From the NCBI RefSeq assembly GCF_016342785.1, contig NZ_JAEINH010000003.1, positions 93,932-157,931 on the forward strand: 64,000 nt of DNA, written 5' to 3'. Position numbers and translations under genes: made by a program. Position 1 is the first letter of the stretch. Each line of letters starts with the position of its first letter. Positions 1 through 9,370 of this stretch are shown one piece after another. The stretch comes from Sanguibacter suaedae (GTDB taxonomy: Bacteria; Actinomycetota; Actinomycetes; Actinomycetales; Cellulomonadaceae). The notes beneath the pieces were generated by a model. The model made no database searches. It saw only the letters and a list, made by a program, of their open reading frames with translations, and was not told the DNA's origin.

Positions 1-1175
1 CGAAGCCCGCCGAGGCTGCCGCCGCACCCTCACCGGCCGAGAAGCCGCAGACCCCTGCCGCGGAGGCGACCCCGGTCGCTGCCGAGGAGGTCGTCCAGGC
101 ACCCGAGCCCGAGAAGGCGCAGGCCGAGGCACCCACCGAGAAGGCACCTGAGAAGGCGCCCACCGAGAAGGCCCCCGAGAAGGAGTCGGCCGGCACGCCC
201 AAGCCGTCGCCGGCTGCGGGCGGCTCATACCTCACTCCCCTCGTCCGCAAGCTCGCAGCGGAGAAGGGCGTCGACGTCGGTTCCCTCACGGGCACCGGTG
301 TGGGCGGACGGATCCGTAAGGAGGACGTGCTCGAGGCCGCGGCGAAGGCCGAGCAGGCCGCCAAGGACGCGGCTGCCGAGAAGACACCTGCCGACAAGGC
401 ACCCGAGGCGACCTCCGCACCCGCCGGCAAGGCAGCGAGCATCCCGGACGTCTCGCCGCTGCGGGGCACCACCGAGAAGGCGAGCCGTCTGCGCAAGATC
501 ATCGCCGAGCGCATGGTCGAGGCCCTGCACACGCAGGCGCAGCTCACGACCGTCGTCGAGGTCGACGTCACGAAGGTCGCACGCCTGCGGACCAAGGCGA
601 AGGACGGGTTCAAGGCACGCGAGGGAGCGAACCTCACGTTCCTGCCGTTCTTCACCCTGGCGGCTGTCGAGGCGCTCAAGGCCTACCCCAAGGTCAACGG
701 TGTGCTCGAGGGCGACACGATCACCTACCACGGCCAGGAGAACGTCGGCATCGCCGTCGACACCCCGCGCGGGCTCCTCGTCCCCGTCATCCGTGACGCC
801 GGTGACCTCAACCTCGGGGGCATCGCCCGCAAGATCGCGGATCTCGCGACGCGGACCCGCGACAACAAGGTGACCCCGGACGAGCTCGGCGGGGCGACCT
901 TCACCATCACCAACACCGGATCGGGCGGGGCGCTCATCGACACCCCGATCGTGCCCGGCGGCACCTCTGCCATCCTCGGCACCGGGACCATCGTCAAGCG
1001 CCCAGCAGTCATCAAGGACGCGGACGGCGAAGAGGTCATCGCCATCCGTTCCATGTGCTACCTGTCGCTGTCGTACGACCACCGGCTCGTCGACGGCGCG
1101 GACGCGTCGCGCTACCTCACCGCGATCAAGAACCGCATCGAGGAAGGTGCGTTCGAGTCCGAGGTCGGACTCTGA
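1..1175 (+). CDS. sucB: Dihydrolipoamide acyltransferase (E2), C-terminal part
   Basis: E2 core of the pyruvate/2-oxoglutarate dehydrogenase complexes, which moves the acyl group from lipoamide to CoA in the cytoplasm. The reading frame is open from the window edge (codons from base 3), so the lipoyl domain(s) lie outside. Visible in order are an Ala/Pro/Glu/Lys linker with APTEKAPEK-type repeats (about the first 70 residues), a peripheral subunit-binding domain (YLTPLVRKLAAEKGV near window residue 76, GTGVGGRIRKEDV), a second linker, and the catalytic domain ending with the active-site motif DHRLVDG (bases 1077-1097). Actinobacteria often share one E2 between both complexes. lipB and lipA downstream and aceE at 43.5 kb fit that. 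Whether it should be named sucB or dlaT cannot be settled here. Confidence 0.95.
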   Translation, partial: KPAEAAAAPSPAEKPQTPAAEATPVAAEEVVQAPEPEKAQAEAPTEKAPEKAPTEKAPEKESAGTPKPSPAAGGSYLTPLVRKLAAEKGVDVGSLTGTGVGGRIRKEDVLEAAAKAEQAAKDAAAEKTPADKAPEATSAPAGKAASIPDVSPLRGTTEKASRLRKIIAERMVEALHTQAQLTTVVEVDVTKVARLRTKAKDGFKAREGANLTFLPFFTLAAVEALKAYPKVNGVLEGDTITYHGQENVGIAVDTPRGLLVPVIRDAGDLNLGGIARKIADLATRTRDNKVTPDELGGATFTITNTGSGGALIDTPIVPGGTSAILGTGTIVKRPAVIKDADGEEVIAIRSMCYLSLSYDHRLVDGADASRYLTAIKNRIEEGAFESEVGL

Positions 1176-1205
1176 CGGACCACTACCCGGCTGCACCCGG
1201 GTGAC

Positions 1206-1250
1206 ACGCGGGAGAGCCCGCAGCCGACCCGGCTGCGGGCTCTCCCGCGT
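1206..1250 (+). terminator. Rho-independent-like hairpin after sucB
   Basis: A perfect 20-bp inverted repeat (1206-1225 and 1231-1250) with a 5-nt loop lies 30 bp after the E2 stop codon. It has no U-tract, which is common for actinobacterial terminators. Confidence 0.85.
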
Positions 1251-1310
1251 CCCGGGCCCGGGTGCGTGCCGCCCCGGGCACAGCCTTCGGGACGCACCTA
1301 GGATGAGGCG

Positions 1311-2228
1311 ATGGACACCCCCCGCCGCTCCCCCCGGACCATCCTCGTCGCGGGGTCGAGCGGACTCATCGGGACCGCCCTCGTCGACTCGCTCCGTGCG
1401 GACGGCGACACGGTCCGCACACTGGTGCGGCGCCCGCCCCGCCGCTCCGACGAGCACCGGTGGGACCCTGCGCTCGGTCACCTCGACCCCGACGTGCTCG
1501 CCGGCGTCGATGCGGTCGTCAACCTCGCCGGCGCCGGTGTCGGGGACCACCGCTGGACGTCGTCCTACCGGCGGACCATCCGCACCTCCCGGACGTCCAC
1601 CACCGGTCTCCTCGCCACTGCGATCCGCGACCACGGCGGAACGATCCCCCTCATCCAGGGAACGGCCATCGGCTACTACGGGGACCGGGGCGACGAGGTG
1701 CTCACCGAGTCCTCGTCCCAGGGGGACGGTTTCCTCGCCGAGGTCGTGGCCGACTGGGAGCGCGCTACCGCCCCGGCGAGCGACGCGGGCAGCAGGGTGG
1801 TGCTCGCCCGCACCGGCATCGTCCTCAGCGGGTCCGGCGGGGCCCTCGGTCGGCTCCTCCCCCTCCTGCGCCTCGGTGTCGGAGGTCGCCTCGGAGGAGG
1901 GACCCAGTTCTGGAGCTGGATCACCCTCGAGGACGAGGTCCGCGCCCTGCGTCACCTCGTCGACGTCGACGTGGCCGGGGTCGTGAACCTGACCGCTCCG
2001 TCACCGGCGCGCAACTCCGAGATCACGCAGGCTCTCGCCCACGCGTTCCACCGCCCGGCGGTCGTCGCCGTGCCCGGCGTCGCTCTGAAGGTCGCGCTCG
2101 GCGAGTTCTCCACCGAGATCCTCGGGTCCCAGCGAGTCCTGCCGACGGTGCTCGAGAAGTCGGGGTTCGAGTTCTCGCACGCCACCCTCGACGCCGCAGC
2201 CGGATGGGTGGCCGGCGCCTCAGGCTGA
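1311..2228 (+). CDS. TIGR01777 family NAD-binding epimerase-like protein
   Basis: SDR-type nucleotide-binding protein of the TIGR01777 family (YfcH/SulA-like), cytoplasmic, substrate unknown. The N-terminus carries the Rossmann motif VAGSSGLIGTAL, followed by VVNLAGAGVG and IGYYGDRGDEVLTE, all typical of the family. The length of 305 aa is normal. There is no ribosome binding site. TAGGAT at 1299-1304 lies 6 nt before the ATG, suggesting a leaderless mRNA. The position between E2 and lipoate genes is conserved in actinobacteria, but its role is not established. Its last 9 bases overlap the convergent pseudokinase gene. Confidence 0.9.
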   Translation: MDTPRRSPRTILVAGSSGLIGTALVDSLRADGDTVRTLVRRPPRRSDEHRWDPALGHLDPDVLAGVDAVVNLAGAGVGDHRWTSSYRRTIRTSRTSTTGLLATAIRDHGGTIPLIQGTAIGYYGDRGDEVLTESSSQGDGFLAEVVADWERATAPASDAGSRVVLARTGIVLSGSGGALGRLLPLLRLGVGGRLGGGTQFWSWITLEDEVRALRHLVDVDVAGVVNLTAPSPARNSEITQALAHAFHRPAVVAVPGVALKVALGEFSTEILGSQRVLPTVLEKSGFEFSHATLDAAAGWVAGASG

Positions 2229-3674
2229 CGGTTCCGTCACGGACCCGACCCGCCACCCCTGGTCCGTCCGGACCAGGTCGAGCACCACCTCCCGCGACGG
2301 CTCCGCAGCGACCGACCTCGTTCCGTCCGCCGACTCGACCGTGTACCCACCGAGCACGTAGACGACCTCGACACGGGCGTGGCCGTCCACCTCCTCGAGC
2401 ACCTCGACGGAGACGACCTCGGTGCTCAGGTCGGAGAGGACCTCGCCCTCGATCAGCTCTTCCGCGAGCATCACAGCCTGGGCGTGGGCGGGTGACCCGG
2501 GCACGGTCACGCGGTCCCAGGCATCGGCCGCGGCAGTGCCGGCCGAGATCTCCATGAGGACGTCGAACCTGGCCTGCGTCAGCTCTTCCGCGGCGTCGGA
2601 CACGGTCACGTCCCGCGGAGTGTCCGACGCCGCACCGTCCACCGTGACGTCCTGGGCCACGACGGCCGGCGCGTCGTGTCTGGCTGCGAGCGCGGCGCCC
2701 GCCCCGACGACCAGCGCTCCGACCGCGCATGCCACCACGAGCCTCGCCGGGGGGCGTCGGCGTCGCTCCGGTGGGTCTCCGAGGGCCCGCAGCCCTGGGC
2801 GGGGTGAACCCGAGGCCCCGGTGTCGTCCTGGGTGGCCCGGGCGTGCGTCGCAGGCCCGCTGGGCTCGTGCCCCGACCCGCCCGCAGCGAGCGCGGTCCG
2901 GTCTGCGACGCCGCGGATGACGAGCGGCCGACACGGCGCGACGGCGTGGCTTCGCGCAGCGAGGGTGCCCACGCCGGGCCGGTCCTGGGCGTCGCCGAGG
3001 GTGCTGGTGACGAGCCGCGCGAGCGCCCTGAGGGGACCGAGGTCGCCCGGTGGGGCGGAGGGTCCGTAGGTCTCGGCCATGACGGACCGGGCGAGCGACG
3101 CGAGGTGGTACGCGTCCTCCACGGCGGAGGACGCGATCGGCCGGGGGTCGTGGGCGGGGAGGGGGACCGTGAGGACGGGTTCGCCGTGCCCGAGGAGGAC
3201 GGCCGAGGTGGTGATCGGACCGTAGTGCAGGCCTGCGGCGTGGAGGCGCGCGAGGGTCCGGCCCAGGACGACGAGGAGGGTGCTCGTGTGCCCGGCGGTG
3301 AGGGGTCCTTCCTCGCGGACGAGGTGCGCGAGGTCGTGGCTGTCGGTCGGGTGAGTCACGACGGCCGCGCGGTCCCCGAGGTCCACGGCGTCCATGAGCC
3401 GTTCGAGGCCGGGGTCGTCGACGTCGCGCCACCGCGCGAGGTGGTCCTTGAGCACCTGGCGGGTGACCTCCTCGTCGTACCGGACGATCTGGACGACGTG
3501 GGTCGCCCCGGGCACGGGCCCGTGACCGGTGTCGCGGTCCGTACCTCCGCGGTCGGCCCCGGTCCGCGCCTCGGGCCTGCGTACCCGTGCGCGTCCGGTG
3601 AGGGGGCACGGGTCCGCAGGGACGTAGCCCGCGGCTGCGAGCACCTCGAGCTGGGGGTCTGTCAGGGCGTGCAT
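2220..3674 (-). CDS. Membrane-anchored pseudokinase-like protein
   Basis: 484 aa read from ATG 3674; an upstream extension is possible but less likely. Residues about 60-250 look like a degenerate Ser/Thr kinase fold. The segment LHAAGLHYGPITTSAVLL (about 142-161) matches the kinase catalytic loop, but the catalytic Asp is Pro and the Mg-binding Asn is Ala. I therefore infer a pseudokinase. A basic stretch (ERRRRPPAR) precedes a single membrane helix at about 312-332. The C-terminal ~150 residues would be outside the cell and include a module ending VVLDLVRTDQGWRVGSVT, like small secreted or mce-associated domains. It probably senses or scaffolds at the envelope. No partner is identifiable. 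It is convergent with the TIGR01777 gene and overlaps it by 9 bp. Confidence 0.6.
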   Translation of the reverse strand: MHALTDPQLEVLAAAGYVPADPCPLTGRARVRRPEARTGADRGGTDRDTGHGPVPGATHVVQIVRYDEEVTRQVLKDHLARWRDVDDPGLERLMDAVDLGDRAAVVTHPTDSHDLAHLVREEGPLTAGHTSTLLVVLGRTLARLHAAGLHYGPITTSAVLLGHGEPVLTVPLPAHDPRPIASSAVEDAYHLASLARSVMAETYGPSAPPGDLGPLRALARLVTSTLGDAQDRPGVGTLAARSHAVAPCRPLVIRGVADRTALAAGGSGHEPSGPATHARATQDDTGASGSPRPGLRALGDPPERRRRPPARLVVACAVGALVVGAGAALAARHDAPAVVAQDVTVDGAASDTPRDVTVSDAAEELTQARFDVLMEISAGTAAADAWDRVTVPGSPAHAQAVMLAEELIEGEVLSDLSTEVVSVEVLEEVDGHARVEVVYVLGGYTVESADGTRSVAAEPSREVVLDLVRTDQGWRVGSVTEPSA

Positions 3675-3743
3675 GTGCCCATCCCACCCGACGGGGACGC
3701 CTCGGAGAGGTTGTCCACAGGCACGGAGCGTGCGGCGCGGCAC

Positions 3744-4784
3744 TCAGACGGTGACCCGCTCCCCCGTCCTCGCGCTGACCCGGGCGGCGTCGAGGACGCG
3801 CGCCGTGCGCACGACGTCCTCGGGGTCGACGGGCGCCGGGGCGCCGTCGAGCACCCACGCCGCGACGGCGGGGTAGAAGTCCTCGTGCCCCCCGGGCGCC
3901 TGCGGCACCGCGGTCCGCTCGCGGCCGCGCGCGATCCACCCCTCGCTGCCCTGCGGCGCGTCGGCGTCCATCTCCTCGAAGGGCGAGGCGTCGTTCTCAA
4001 ACGTGGTGACGACGTACGCGCCCGCGTCGCCGAGGACGCGTGTGCGCGGCCCTGGCGCCCCGACGACGGAACCGGCCGTGAGGTGGCTCACCACCCCGCG
4101 GCCGGTCCCGCTCGCCGGGACATGGTGCAGGGAGAGGAACACGTCGTCCTCGGTGGGCGTCGTGATGGCCCGGAGCTCCGCGTACACGGACTGCACCGGT
4201 CCGAAGAGCTGGACGGCCGAGTCGACGAGGTGCGTCCCGAGGTCGAGGAGGAGTCCTCCTCCGTCGGGGTCCTGCTCCTTCCAGCGCTGCTGGGGCACGG
4301 GCCGCCACCGCTCCCAGCGTCGTTCGAACCGGTGGACGGTCCCGAGATCCCCGGAGGCGAGGACCGCGCGGAGGGTGAGCTGCTCTGGGTCCCAGCGGCG
4401 GTTCTGGAAGACGGTGAACGGTGTCCCGGTGCTGCGGGAGACGTCGAGGACGGCGGCCGCTCCGTCGCCCGACAGCGCGAGGGGCTTGTCCATGAGCAGC
4501 GGGACACCGGCGCGCAGGACGGCTGCGGCGTGCTCCTCGTGGAGCCCGGTGGGGCTGGTGACGACGACGAGGTCGACCTCGTCGTGGGTGGCGAGCAGCG
4601 TGTCGAGGTCCGGGTGGACCACGGCGGCGGGCCAGTCGGCCCGCACCTGGGCGACCCGCTCCTCGGAGCGCACGACGACTCCCCGAACGTCGTGCCCTGC
4701 CTTCCGGGCCAGGCGGGCGTGGATGCCCCGCCCCGATCCCCCGTACCCGACGATGCCGATCCTCAGCCTGTCCTCTGCACTCAT
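3744..4784 (-). CDS. Gfo/Idh/MocA family oxidoreductase
   Basis: NAD(P)-dependent sugar-type dehydrogenase of 346 aa, cytoplasmic. The N-terminal Rossmann motif RIGIVGYGGSGRGIHAR is followed by the family motif VMDKPLALS-like (LLMDKPLAL, catalytic Lys) and a GGLLLDLGTHLVD segment typical of the C-terminal alpha/beta domain. The substrate cannot be read from sequence. The ATG overlaps the TGA of the upstream MMPL gene (ATGA, 4781-4784), so translation is probably coupled to the exporter. An upstream extension exists but would run inside the MMPL gene and lacks family similarity. Confidence 0.88.
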   Translation of the reverse strand: MSAEDRLRIGIVGYGGSGRGIHARLARKAGHDVRGVVVRSEERVAQVRADWPAAVVHPDLDTLLATHDEVDLVVVTSPTGLHEEHAAAVLRAGVPLLMDKPLALSGDGAAAVLDVSRSTGTPFTVFQNRRWDPEQLTLRAVLASGDLGTVHRFERRWERWRPVPQQRWKEQDPDGGGLLLDLGTHLVDSAVQLFGPVQSVYAELRAITTPTEDDVFLSLHHVPASGTGRGVVSHLTAGSVVGAPGPRTRVLGDAGAYVVTTFENDASPFEEMDADAPQGSEGWIARGRERTAVPQAPGGHEDFYPAVAAWVLDGAPAPVDPEDVVRTARVLDAARVSARTGERVTV

Positions 4785-7048
4785 GAGGACACGGTATCCG
4801 CCGTCCGCGCACCGGTCCCGGCCCCGCCGTCCGCCTCGTCGGCACCGTCGGTGCGTGCGAGGCGCGACGGCCACCACACGACGGGGCCGAGGTCGTGGAC
4901 GAGGGCCGGCACGAGGAGACTGCGCACGACGATGGTGTCGAGGAGGACACCGAAGGCGACGATGAACGCGAGCTGCGCGAGGAAGAGGAGCGGGATGATG
5001 CCGAGCGCCGCGAACGTCGCCGCGAGGACGATGCCTGCGGACGTGATGACGGACCCGGTGACGGCGAGGCCCCGGACCACGCCCTCGCGCGTGCCGTGGA
5101 CGAGCGACTCCTCGCGCACCCGGGTCATGAGGAAGATCGTGTAGTCGACGCCGAGGGCGACGAGGAAGCAGAAGGCGTAGAGGGGGACGGTCGGGTCGGC
5201 CCCGGGGAACCCGAAGACGTGCTCGAAGAGGATCGCGGAGACACCGAGGGCCGCCCCGAAGGACAAGATGTTCGCGGCCATGAGGAGCACCGCGGACAGG
5301 ACCGACCTCAGCAGGAGCATGAGGATGAGCAGGACGACCACGAGGACGACGGGGACGATGACCTGGAGGTCGCGCGTGCCGGCGTCCTGGGTGTCGAGCC
5401 GTTGGGCGGCGGCGCCCCCGACGATCGCGTCGTCGGACGCTGCACGGACCGCTGCCCGCAGCTCCTCGACCGTGCGCACCGCCTCCTGGGAGTCGGAGGG
5501 TGCAGAGGTGAGGGCGTCGATGCGGACGGTGCCGTCGACCACGAGAGGTGGCTCACCGGCCGACGCGCCGGGCGGGCCGCCCTGGGCGGAGGCGGCGGTG
5601 ACCGCGGAGGCGTCGTCGATGCCGGGCACCTCCTGGGCTGCGGAGAGGACGGCGTCGAGGTCTGCCTCAGGGGCGAGGACGATCGCGGGCTGCACCCCGA
5701 GCCCGTCGAAGTGCTCGGTGAGGACCTGCTCGCCGTCGACGGAGTCCACCTGCGTGAGGAAGACGTCACCTTCGCCGGTGCCGTCCGCGTCGAGGGTGGG
5801 GACGAATGCGGCAGCGGCCACGAGGACGAGAGCTGTGACCATCCACACGGGTCGATCGTGCCGGGTGACGAACCGGGCGACACGCGTCCAGAGGCCGCCG
5901 GCCGCGGAGACCTCGTCGACGCGGTCGTCGACCTGCTCGTGGAAGGCGGGGACTCGCGGCCAGAACACGGCGCGCGACCGCCGCCCGGCGACGAGGAGGA
6001 GCGCTGGGAGGAAGGTCATGGCACTGAGGAAGGCCGCGATGATGCCGACGGCTGCGACGGGTCCCAGGCTCCGGTTGGACGCGAGGTCGGAGAGGAGGAG
6101 GCACAGCAGGCCGGCGATGACGGTGCCGGCGCTCGCGAGGATCGGTTCGACGGAGGCCCGCAGGGCGGTGCGCAGCGCGTCGAACGGGTCGCGGACCCGT
6201 CCGAGCTCCTCGCGGTATCGCGCCACGACCAGCAGAGAGTAGTCGACGGAGGCCCCGACCACGAGGATCGACAGGATCCCCTGCGCCTGGCCGTTGAGGA
6301 CGAGCACGCCGGCGTCGGCGAGGTGGTAGACGACGAGCCCGGCGAGGGACAGCGCGAGCACCGCGGTGACGATGACGATGAAGGGCAGCACCGGCGACCG
6401 GTAGACGAACGCGAGGATGAGCAGGACCGCGACGAGCGCGACGAGGAGGAGCACCGTGTCGATGCCTCCGAACGCGACCACGAGGTCGGCGACGAAGCCC
6501 GCGGGCCCTGTGACGAGTGCGACGAGCCCGCTGTCACCGAGGCTGTCGTCGGCCGCGCCACGGACGGCGTCGACGACGGCCGGGGTGAGGCCCTCGCCGT
6601 CGGCGAGGGTGTTGCCCGCCGAACCTGCGTCGAGCGGCACGGTGAGCAGGGCTGCCAGCCCGTCCTCGGAGGGGACGACGACGACCGGCCCGACGAGGAC
6701 GTCGGCGAGGGTCTGCGGGTCTCCGGTCCCCGCACCGGGGACCGGCTGTGCCGGGAGGGCCTGGGCGAGGTCGTCCGCCGCACCCAGCTGCTCCGGGGTC
6801 AGGGGCGAGCCGTCGTCGCTCTCGAGGACCACGAGCGCGGGGAGCGCCTCGGTATCGACGAACTCCGAGGCGAGACCGTCGACGCGGGTCGACTCCGCGC
6901 TCGTGGGCAGGGAGGCACCGGCGTCGTTGGTCTGGACGGAGCTCAGCTTCCCCTGGGCCTGTCCCCCGATCCCGCCGATGCCGAGCCAGACCACGATGGC
7001 TGCGACAATGACCAGACCCCGAAGGACACCCGACTTTTTACTAAGCAT
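4781..7048 (-). CDS. MMPL family RND-type exporter
   Basis: 755-aa inner-membrane transporter of the MMPL (mycobacterial membrane protein large/YdfJ) family. It has an N-terminal helix (GLVIVAAIVVWLGIGGIG), a ~150-residue extracytoplasmic domain, a five-helix block starting about residue 170, a second extracytoplasmic domain and a second helix block with the VDYTIFLMTRVREE motif. The equivalent motif in the first half is VDYSLLVVARYREE. These Asp/Tyr motifs carry protons in the family. Substrates are lipids or small hydrophobic compounds, unknown here. ATG 7048 lies inside an 18-bp palindrome, and the gene is divergent from marR, which suggests MarR control. The downstream oxidoreductase overlaps by 4 bp. 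Confidence 0.92.
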   Translation of the reverse strand: MLSKKSGVLRGLVIVAAIVVWLGIGGIGGQAQGKLSSVQTNDAGASLPTSAESTRVDGLASEFVDTEALPALVVLESDDGSPLTPEQLGAADDLAQALPAQPVPGAGTGDPQTLADVLVGPVVVVPSEDGLAALLTVPLDAGSAGNTLADGEGLTPAVVDAVRGAADDSLGDSGLVALVTGPAGFVADLVVAFGGIDTVLLLVALVAVLLILAFVYRSPVLPFIVIVTAVLALSLAGLVVYHLADAGVLVLNGQAQGILSILVVGASVDYSLLVVARYREELGRVRDPFDALRTALRASVEPILASAGTVIAGLLCLLLSDLASNRSLGPVAAVGIIAAFLSAMTFLPALLLVAGRRSRAVFWPRVPAFHEQVDDRVDEVSAAGGLWTRVARFVTRHDRPVWMVTALVLVAAAAFVPTLDADGTGEGDVFLTQVDSVDGEQVLTEHFDGLGVQPAIVLAPEADLDAVLSAAQEVPGIDDASAVTAASAQGGPPGASAGEPPLVVDGTVRIDALTSAPSDSQEAVRTVEELRAAVRAASDDAIVGGAAAQRLDTQDAGTRDLQVIVPVVLVVVLLILMLLLRSVLSAVLLMAANILSFGAALGVSAILFEHVFGFPGADPTVPLYAFCFLVALGVDYTIFLMTRVREESLVHGTREGVVRGLAVTGSVITSAGIVLAATFAALGIIPLLFLAQLAFIVAFGVLLDTIVVRSLLVPALVHDLGPVVWWPSRLARTDGADEADGGAGTGARTADTVSS

Positions 7049-7056
7049 GCTGAGTA
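7039..7056. promoter_or_regulatory. Candidate MarR operator palindrome
   Basis: TACTAAGCATGCTGAGTA is an 18-bp palindrome with one mismatched pair and an AGCATGCT core. It covers the start codon of the MMPL exporter in the 53-bp divergent gap with marR. Size and symmetry fit MarR-family operators. Binding is inferred. Confidence 0.6.
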
Positions 7057-7058
7057 CT

Positions 7059-7078
7059 ATCGGTGCTCGGGCACCGAT
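7059..7078. promoter_or_regulatory. Second inverted repeat in marR/MMPL gap
   Basis: ATCGGTGC and GCACCGAT flank a 4-nt spacer, immediately after the 18-bp palindrome and 24 bp before the marR GTG. It could be a second operator or a 5' leader hairpin. Confidence 0.4.
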
Positions 7079-7101
7079 CCGCAACCGCACCTGGAGGTGA
7101 C

Positions 7102-7539
7102 GTGGCCGAGGACCCGTCGACCTGGCCCACCGGCCGGCTGCTCTCCCACGTCGCACGCCGCCTGGAGAGGGAGTGGAACGCGCACCTCGAGCAGTGGCAC
7201 CTCAACCACGCGAGCCTGCCGGTCCTCCTGGCCCTGCTGCGCAGCGACCATTCCCAGCGCGAGCTCGCAGCGGCGTCGGACGTCACCGAGCAGACCATGA
7301 GCCGCACCGTCGCCCGGCTGGAGCGGACCGGGTACGTCACGCGCGTCACCTCCCCCTCCGACGCACGACGTCACGTCGTGCGTCTCACCGATGCCGGCCG
7401 CACGACGGTCACCCACGCCGCCCAGGTGGGCCCGGGCGAGGACATCGTCGCGCGCGGCCTGCGCCCCGACCAGGTCACCGCGCTGCGGGAGATCCTCGTC
7501 ACCATGGTGGCCTCGGGCGACACGGACGACGAGGACTAG
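7102..7539 (+). CDS. MarR family transcriptional regulator
   Basis: 145-aa winged-helix regulator. Its centre reads SQRELAAASDVTEQTMSRTV (helix-turn-helix), followed by the wing TRVTSPSDARRHVVRLTDAG with the DxR motif that is the family hallmark. I chose GTG 7102 because GGAGG lies just upstream; an ATG at 7063 has no such site. It is divergent from the MMPL exporter across a gap with two inverted repeats, so it is the likely repressor of that exporter and of itself. The inducing ligand is unknown. Confidence 0.92.
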   Translation: MAEDPSTWPTGRLLSHVARRLEREWNAHLEQWHLNHASLPVLLALLRSDHSQRELAAASDVTEQTMSRTVARLERTGYVTRVTSPSDARRHVVRLTDAGRTTVTHAAQVGPGEDIVARGLRPDQVTALREILVTMVASGDTDDED

Positions 7540-7548
7540 CCTGGTCCC

Positions 7549-8277
7549 ATGGAGTTCCTCGACATCGACCTCGGATCCGCACTCGCCGACTACGAGGAGA
7601 CCTGGGCCCTCCAGCGGCGCGTCCACGACGAGGTCGTCGCCGGGACCCGGCCCTCGACGACCATCCTCGTCGAGCACGCGTCGGTCTACACCGCAGGACG
7701 CCGGACGCGCGCCGCCGAGCGGCCCGCGGACGGGATCCCCGTCGTCGACGTCGACCGCGGCGGCAAGATCACCTGGCACGGGCCCGGACAGCTCGTCGCC
7801 TACCCCATCGTCGCCCTCCCCGACCCCGTCGACGTCGTCCGGTACGTGCGCACCCTCGAGGAAGCCGTCATCGACCTCTGCGCCTCCCTGGGGCTCGAGA
7901 CCGTCCGGGTCGAGGGGCGCAGCGGCGTGTGGTTCCCCGCGACGCCCGAGCGCCTCGAGCGCAAGGTCTGCGCCGTCGGGGTGCGCGTCGCCAAGGGCGT
8001 GACGATGCACGGGCTGGCGCTCAACTGCGACCCGGACCTCGACGCCTTCGCACGGATCGTGCCCTGCGGGATCACCGACGCCGACGTCACGTCGCTGACC
8101 GCCGAGCTCGGCCGACGGACCACCGTCGAGGACGTCGCCCCCCTCCTCCGTGACCACCTCGGGACGCACCTGGACGGCCTGTCACGGAGATCACGTCCCG
8201 CCCCCGCGCAGGACGCCCGCACGACCACGGCGCTGGCGTACGCTGGGACGAATCAACCTCTGGGAGACAGCGCGTGA
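7549..8277 (+). CDS. lipB: Octanoyl-ACP:protein octanoyltransferase
   Basis: Transfers octanoyl from acyl-carrier protein to the lipoyl domains of E2 and GcvH, the first step of lipoate synthesis. The conserved [17 protein letters not shown] is present, as are the catalytic Lys ([11 protein letters not shown]) and Cys (IVPCGI). The 242-aa length is usual, with a poorly conserved C-terminal tail. No ribosome binding site is seen; TAGCCT at 7537-7542, overlapping the marR stop, lies 6 nt before the ATG, so a leaderless mRNA is likely. Its TGA overlaps the lipA GTG (GTGA), so lipB and lipA form an operon next to the E2 gene that needs their product. Confidence 0.97.
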   Translation: MEFLDIDLGSALADYEETWALQRRVHDEVVAGTRPSTTILVEHASVYTAGRRTRAAERPADGIPVVDVDRGGKITWHGPGQLVAYPIVALPDPVDVVRYVRTLEEAVIDLCASLGLETVRVEGRSGVWFPATPERLERKVCAVGVRVAKGVTMHGLALNCDPDLDAFARIVPCGITDADVTSLTAELGRRTTVEDVAPLLRDHLGTHLDGLSRRSRPAPAQDARTTTALAYAGTNQPLGDSA

Positions 8278-9275
8278 CGATCGCACCTGAAGGACGGCGG
8301 ATGCTCCGGGTCGAGGCCCGCAACAGCGCCACCCCCATCGAGAAGAAGCCCGAGTGGATCAAGACCCGGGCGACCATGGGGCCCGAGTACACCGAGCTCA
8401 AGGGGCTGGTGAAGAAGGAAGGGCTCCACACCGTCTGCGAAGAGGCAGGCTGCCCCAACATCTTCGAGTGCTGGGAGGATCGCGAGGCGACCTTCCTCAT
8501 CGGCGGGGACCAGTGCACGCGTCGCTGCGACTTCTGCCAGATCGACACCGGCAAGCCCGCCGACTTCGACGCCGACGAGCCGCGACGGGTCGCCGAGTCC
8601 GTCAAGGCCATGGGCCTGCGCTACTCGACCATCACCGGCGTGGCGCGGGACGACCTGCCCGACGGCGGCGCATGGCTGTACGCCGAGACCGTGCGCCAGA
8701 TCCACACGATGAACCCGGGGACGGGCGTCGAGCTCCTCATCCCCGACTTCAACGCCATCCCCGAGCTCCTCGACGAGGTCAACTCCTCGCGCCCCGAGGT
8801 CCTCGCGCACAACCTCGAGACCGTCCCGCGGATCTTCAAGCAGATCCGTCCGGCGTTCCGCTACGAGCGGTCGCTGTCCGTCATCACCAGCGCCCGCGAC
8901 GCAGGCCTGGTCACCAAGTCGAACATCATCCTCGGCATGGGCGAGACCATGGAGGAGGTCGTCGAGGCCCTCCAGGACCTCCACGACGCAGGGTGCGACC
9001 TCATCACCATCACCCAGTACCTGCGTCCCTCCGTGCGCCACCACCCCGTCGACCGGTGGGTCCGTCCGGAGGAGTTCGTGGAGCTCTCCGACGAGGCCGA
9101 GCGCATCGGGTTCCTCGGCGTCATGTCCGGCCCTCTCGTGCGCTCGTCGTACCGCGCCGGACGTCTGTGGGGCCAGGCGATGAAGCGCCGCGGCCAGGAG
9201 ATCCCCGAGGCTCTAGCGCACCTCGCCGAGCCGACCACGTCCCGCCAGGAGGCGGCGAGCCTGATCCGTCGCTGA
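8274..9275 (+). CDS. lipA: Lipoyl synthase
   Basis: Radical SAM enzyme that inserts two sulfurs into protein-bound octanoyl chains. The auxiliary cluster motif [12 protein letters not shown] is followed by the radical SAM motif CTRRCDFC, and the C-terminal RSSYRAG carries the serine that ligates the auxiliary cluster. 333 aa, normal. GTG 8274 overlaps the lipB stop by 4 bp, so it is translationally coupled. A strong hairpin follows at 9304-9345. Confidence 0.98.
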   Translation: MTIAPEGRRMLRVEARNSATPIEKKPEWIKTRATMGPEYTELKGLVKKEGLHTVCEEAGCPNIFECWEDREATFLIGGDQCTRRCDFCQIDTGKPADFDADEPRRVAESVKAMGLRYSTITGVARDDLPDGGAWLYAETVRQIHTMNPGTGVELLIPDFNAIPELLDEVNSSRPEVLAHNLETVPRIFKQIRPAFRYERSLSVITSARDAGLVTKSNIILGMGETMEEVVEALQDLHDAGCDLITITQYLRPSVRHHPVDRWVRPEEFVELSDEAERIGFLGVMSGPLVRSSYRAGRLWGQAMKRRGQEIPEALAHLAEPTTSRQEAASLIRR

Positions 9276-9303
9276 GCAACGGCGCGGCGCACGACGCGCT
9301 CCC

Positions 9304-9345
9304 GGACGCCCTCGGACCACCGCTCGCCGGTGTCCGAGGGCGTCC
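9304..9345 (+). terminator. Hairpin terminator after lipA
   Basis: A 14-bp perfect stem (9304-9317 with 9332-9345) lies 29 bp after the lipA stop. No U-tract. Confidence 0.8.
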
Positions 9346-9370
9346 CCACCTGGCCGGTAGACTGACGACC

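Noticed and set aside
120..190. Tandem repeat in the E2 gene (APTEKAPEK units)
   Set aside because: It is the usual low-complexity linker of E2 proteins, not a mobile or regulatory repeat.
2844..7300. Long plus-strand frames of 766 and 801 codons
   Set aside because: Antisense to the oxidoreductase and MMPL genes, whose domains are unambiguous.
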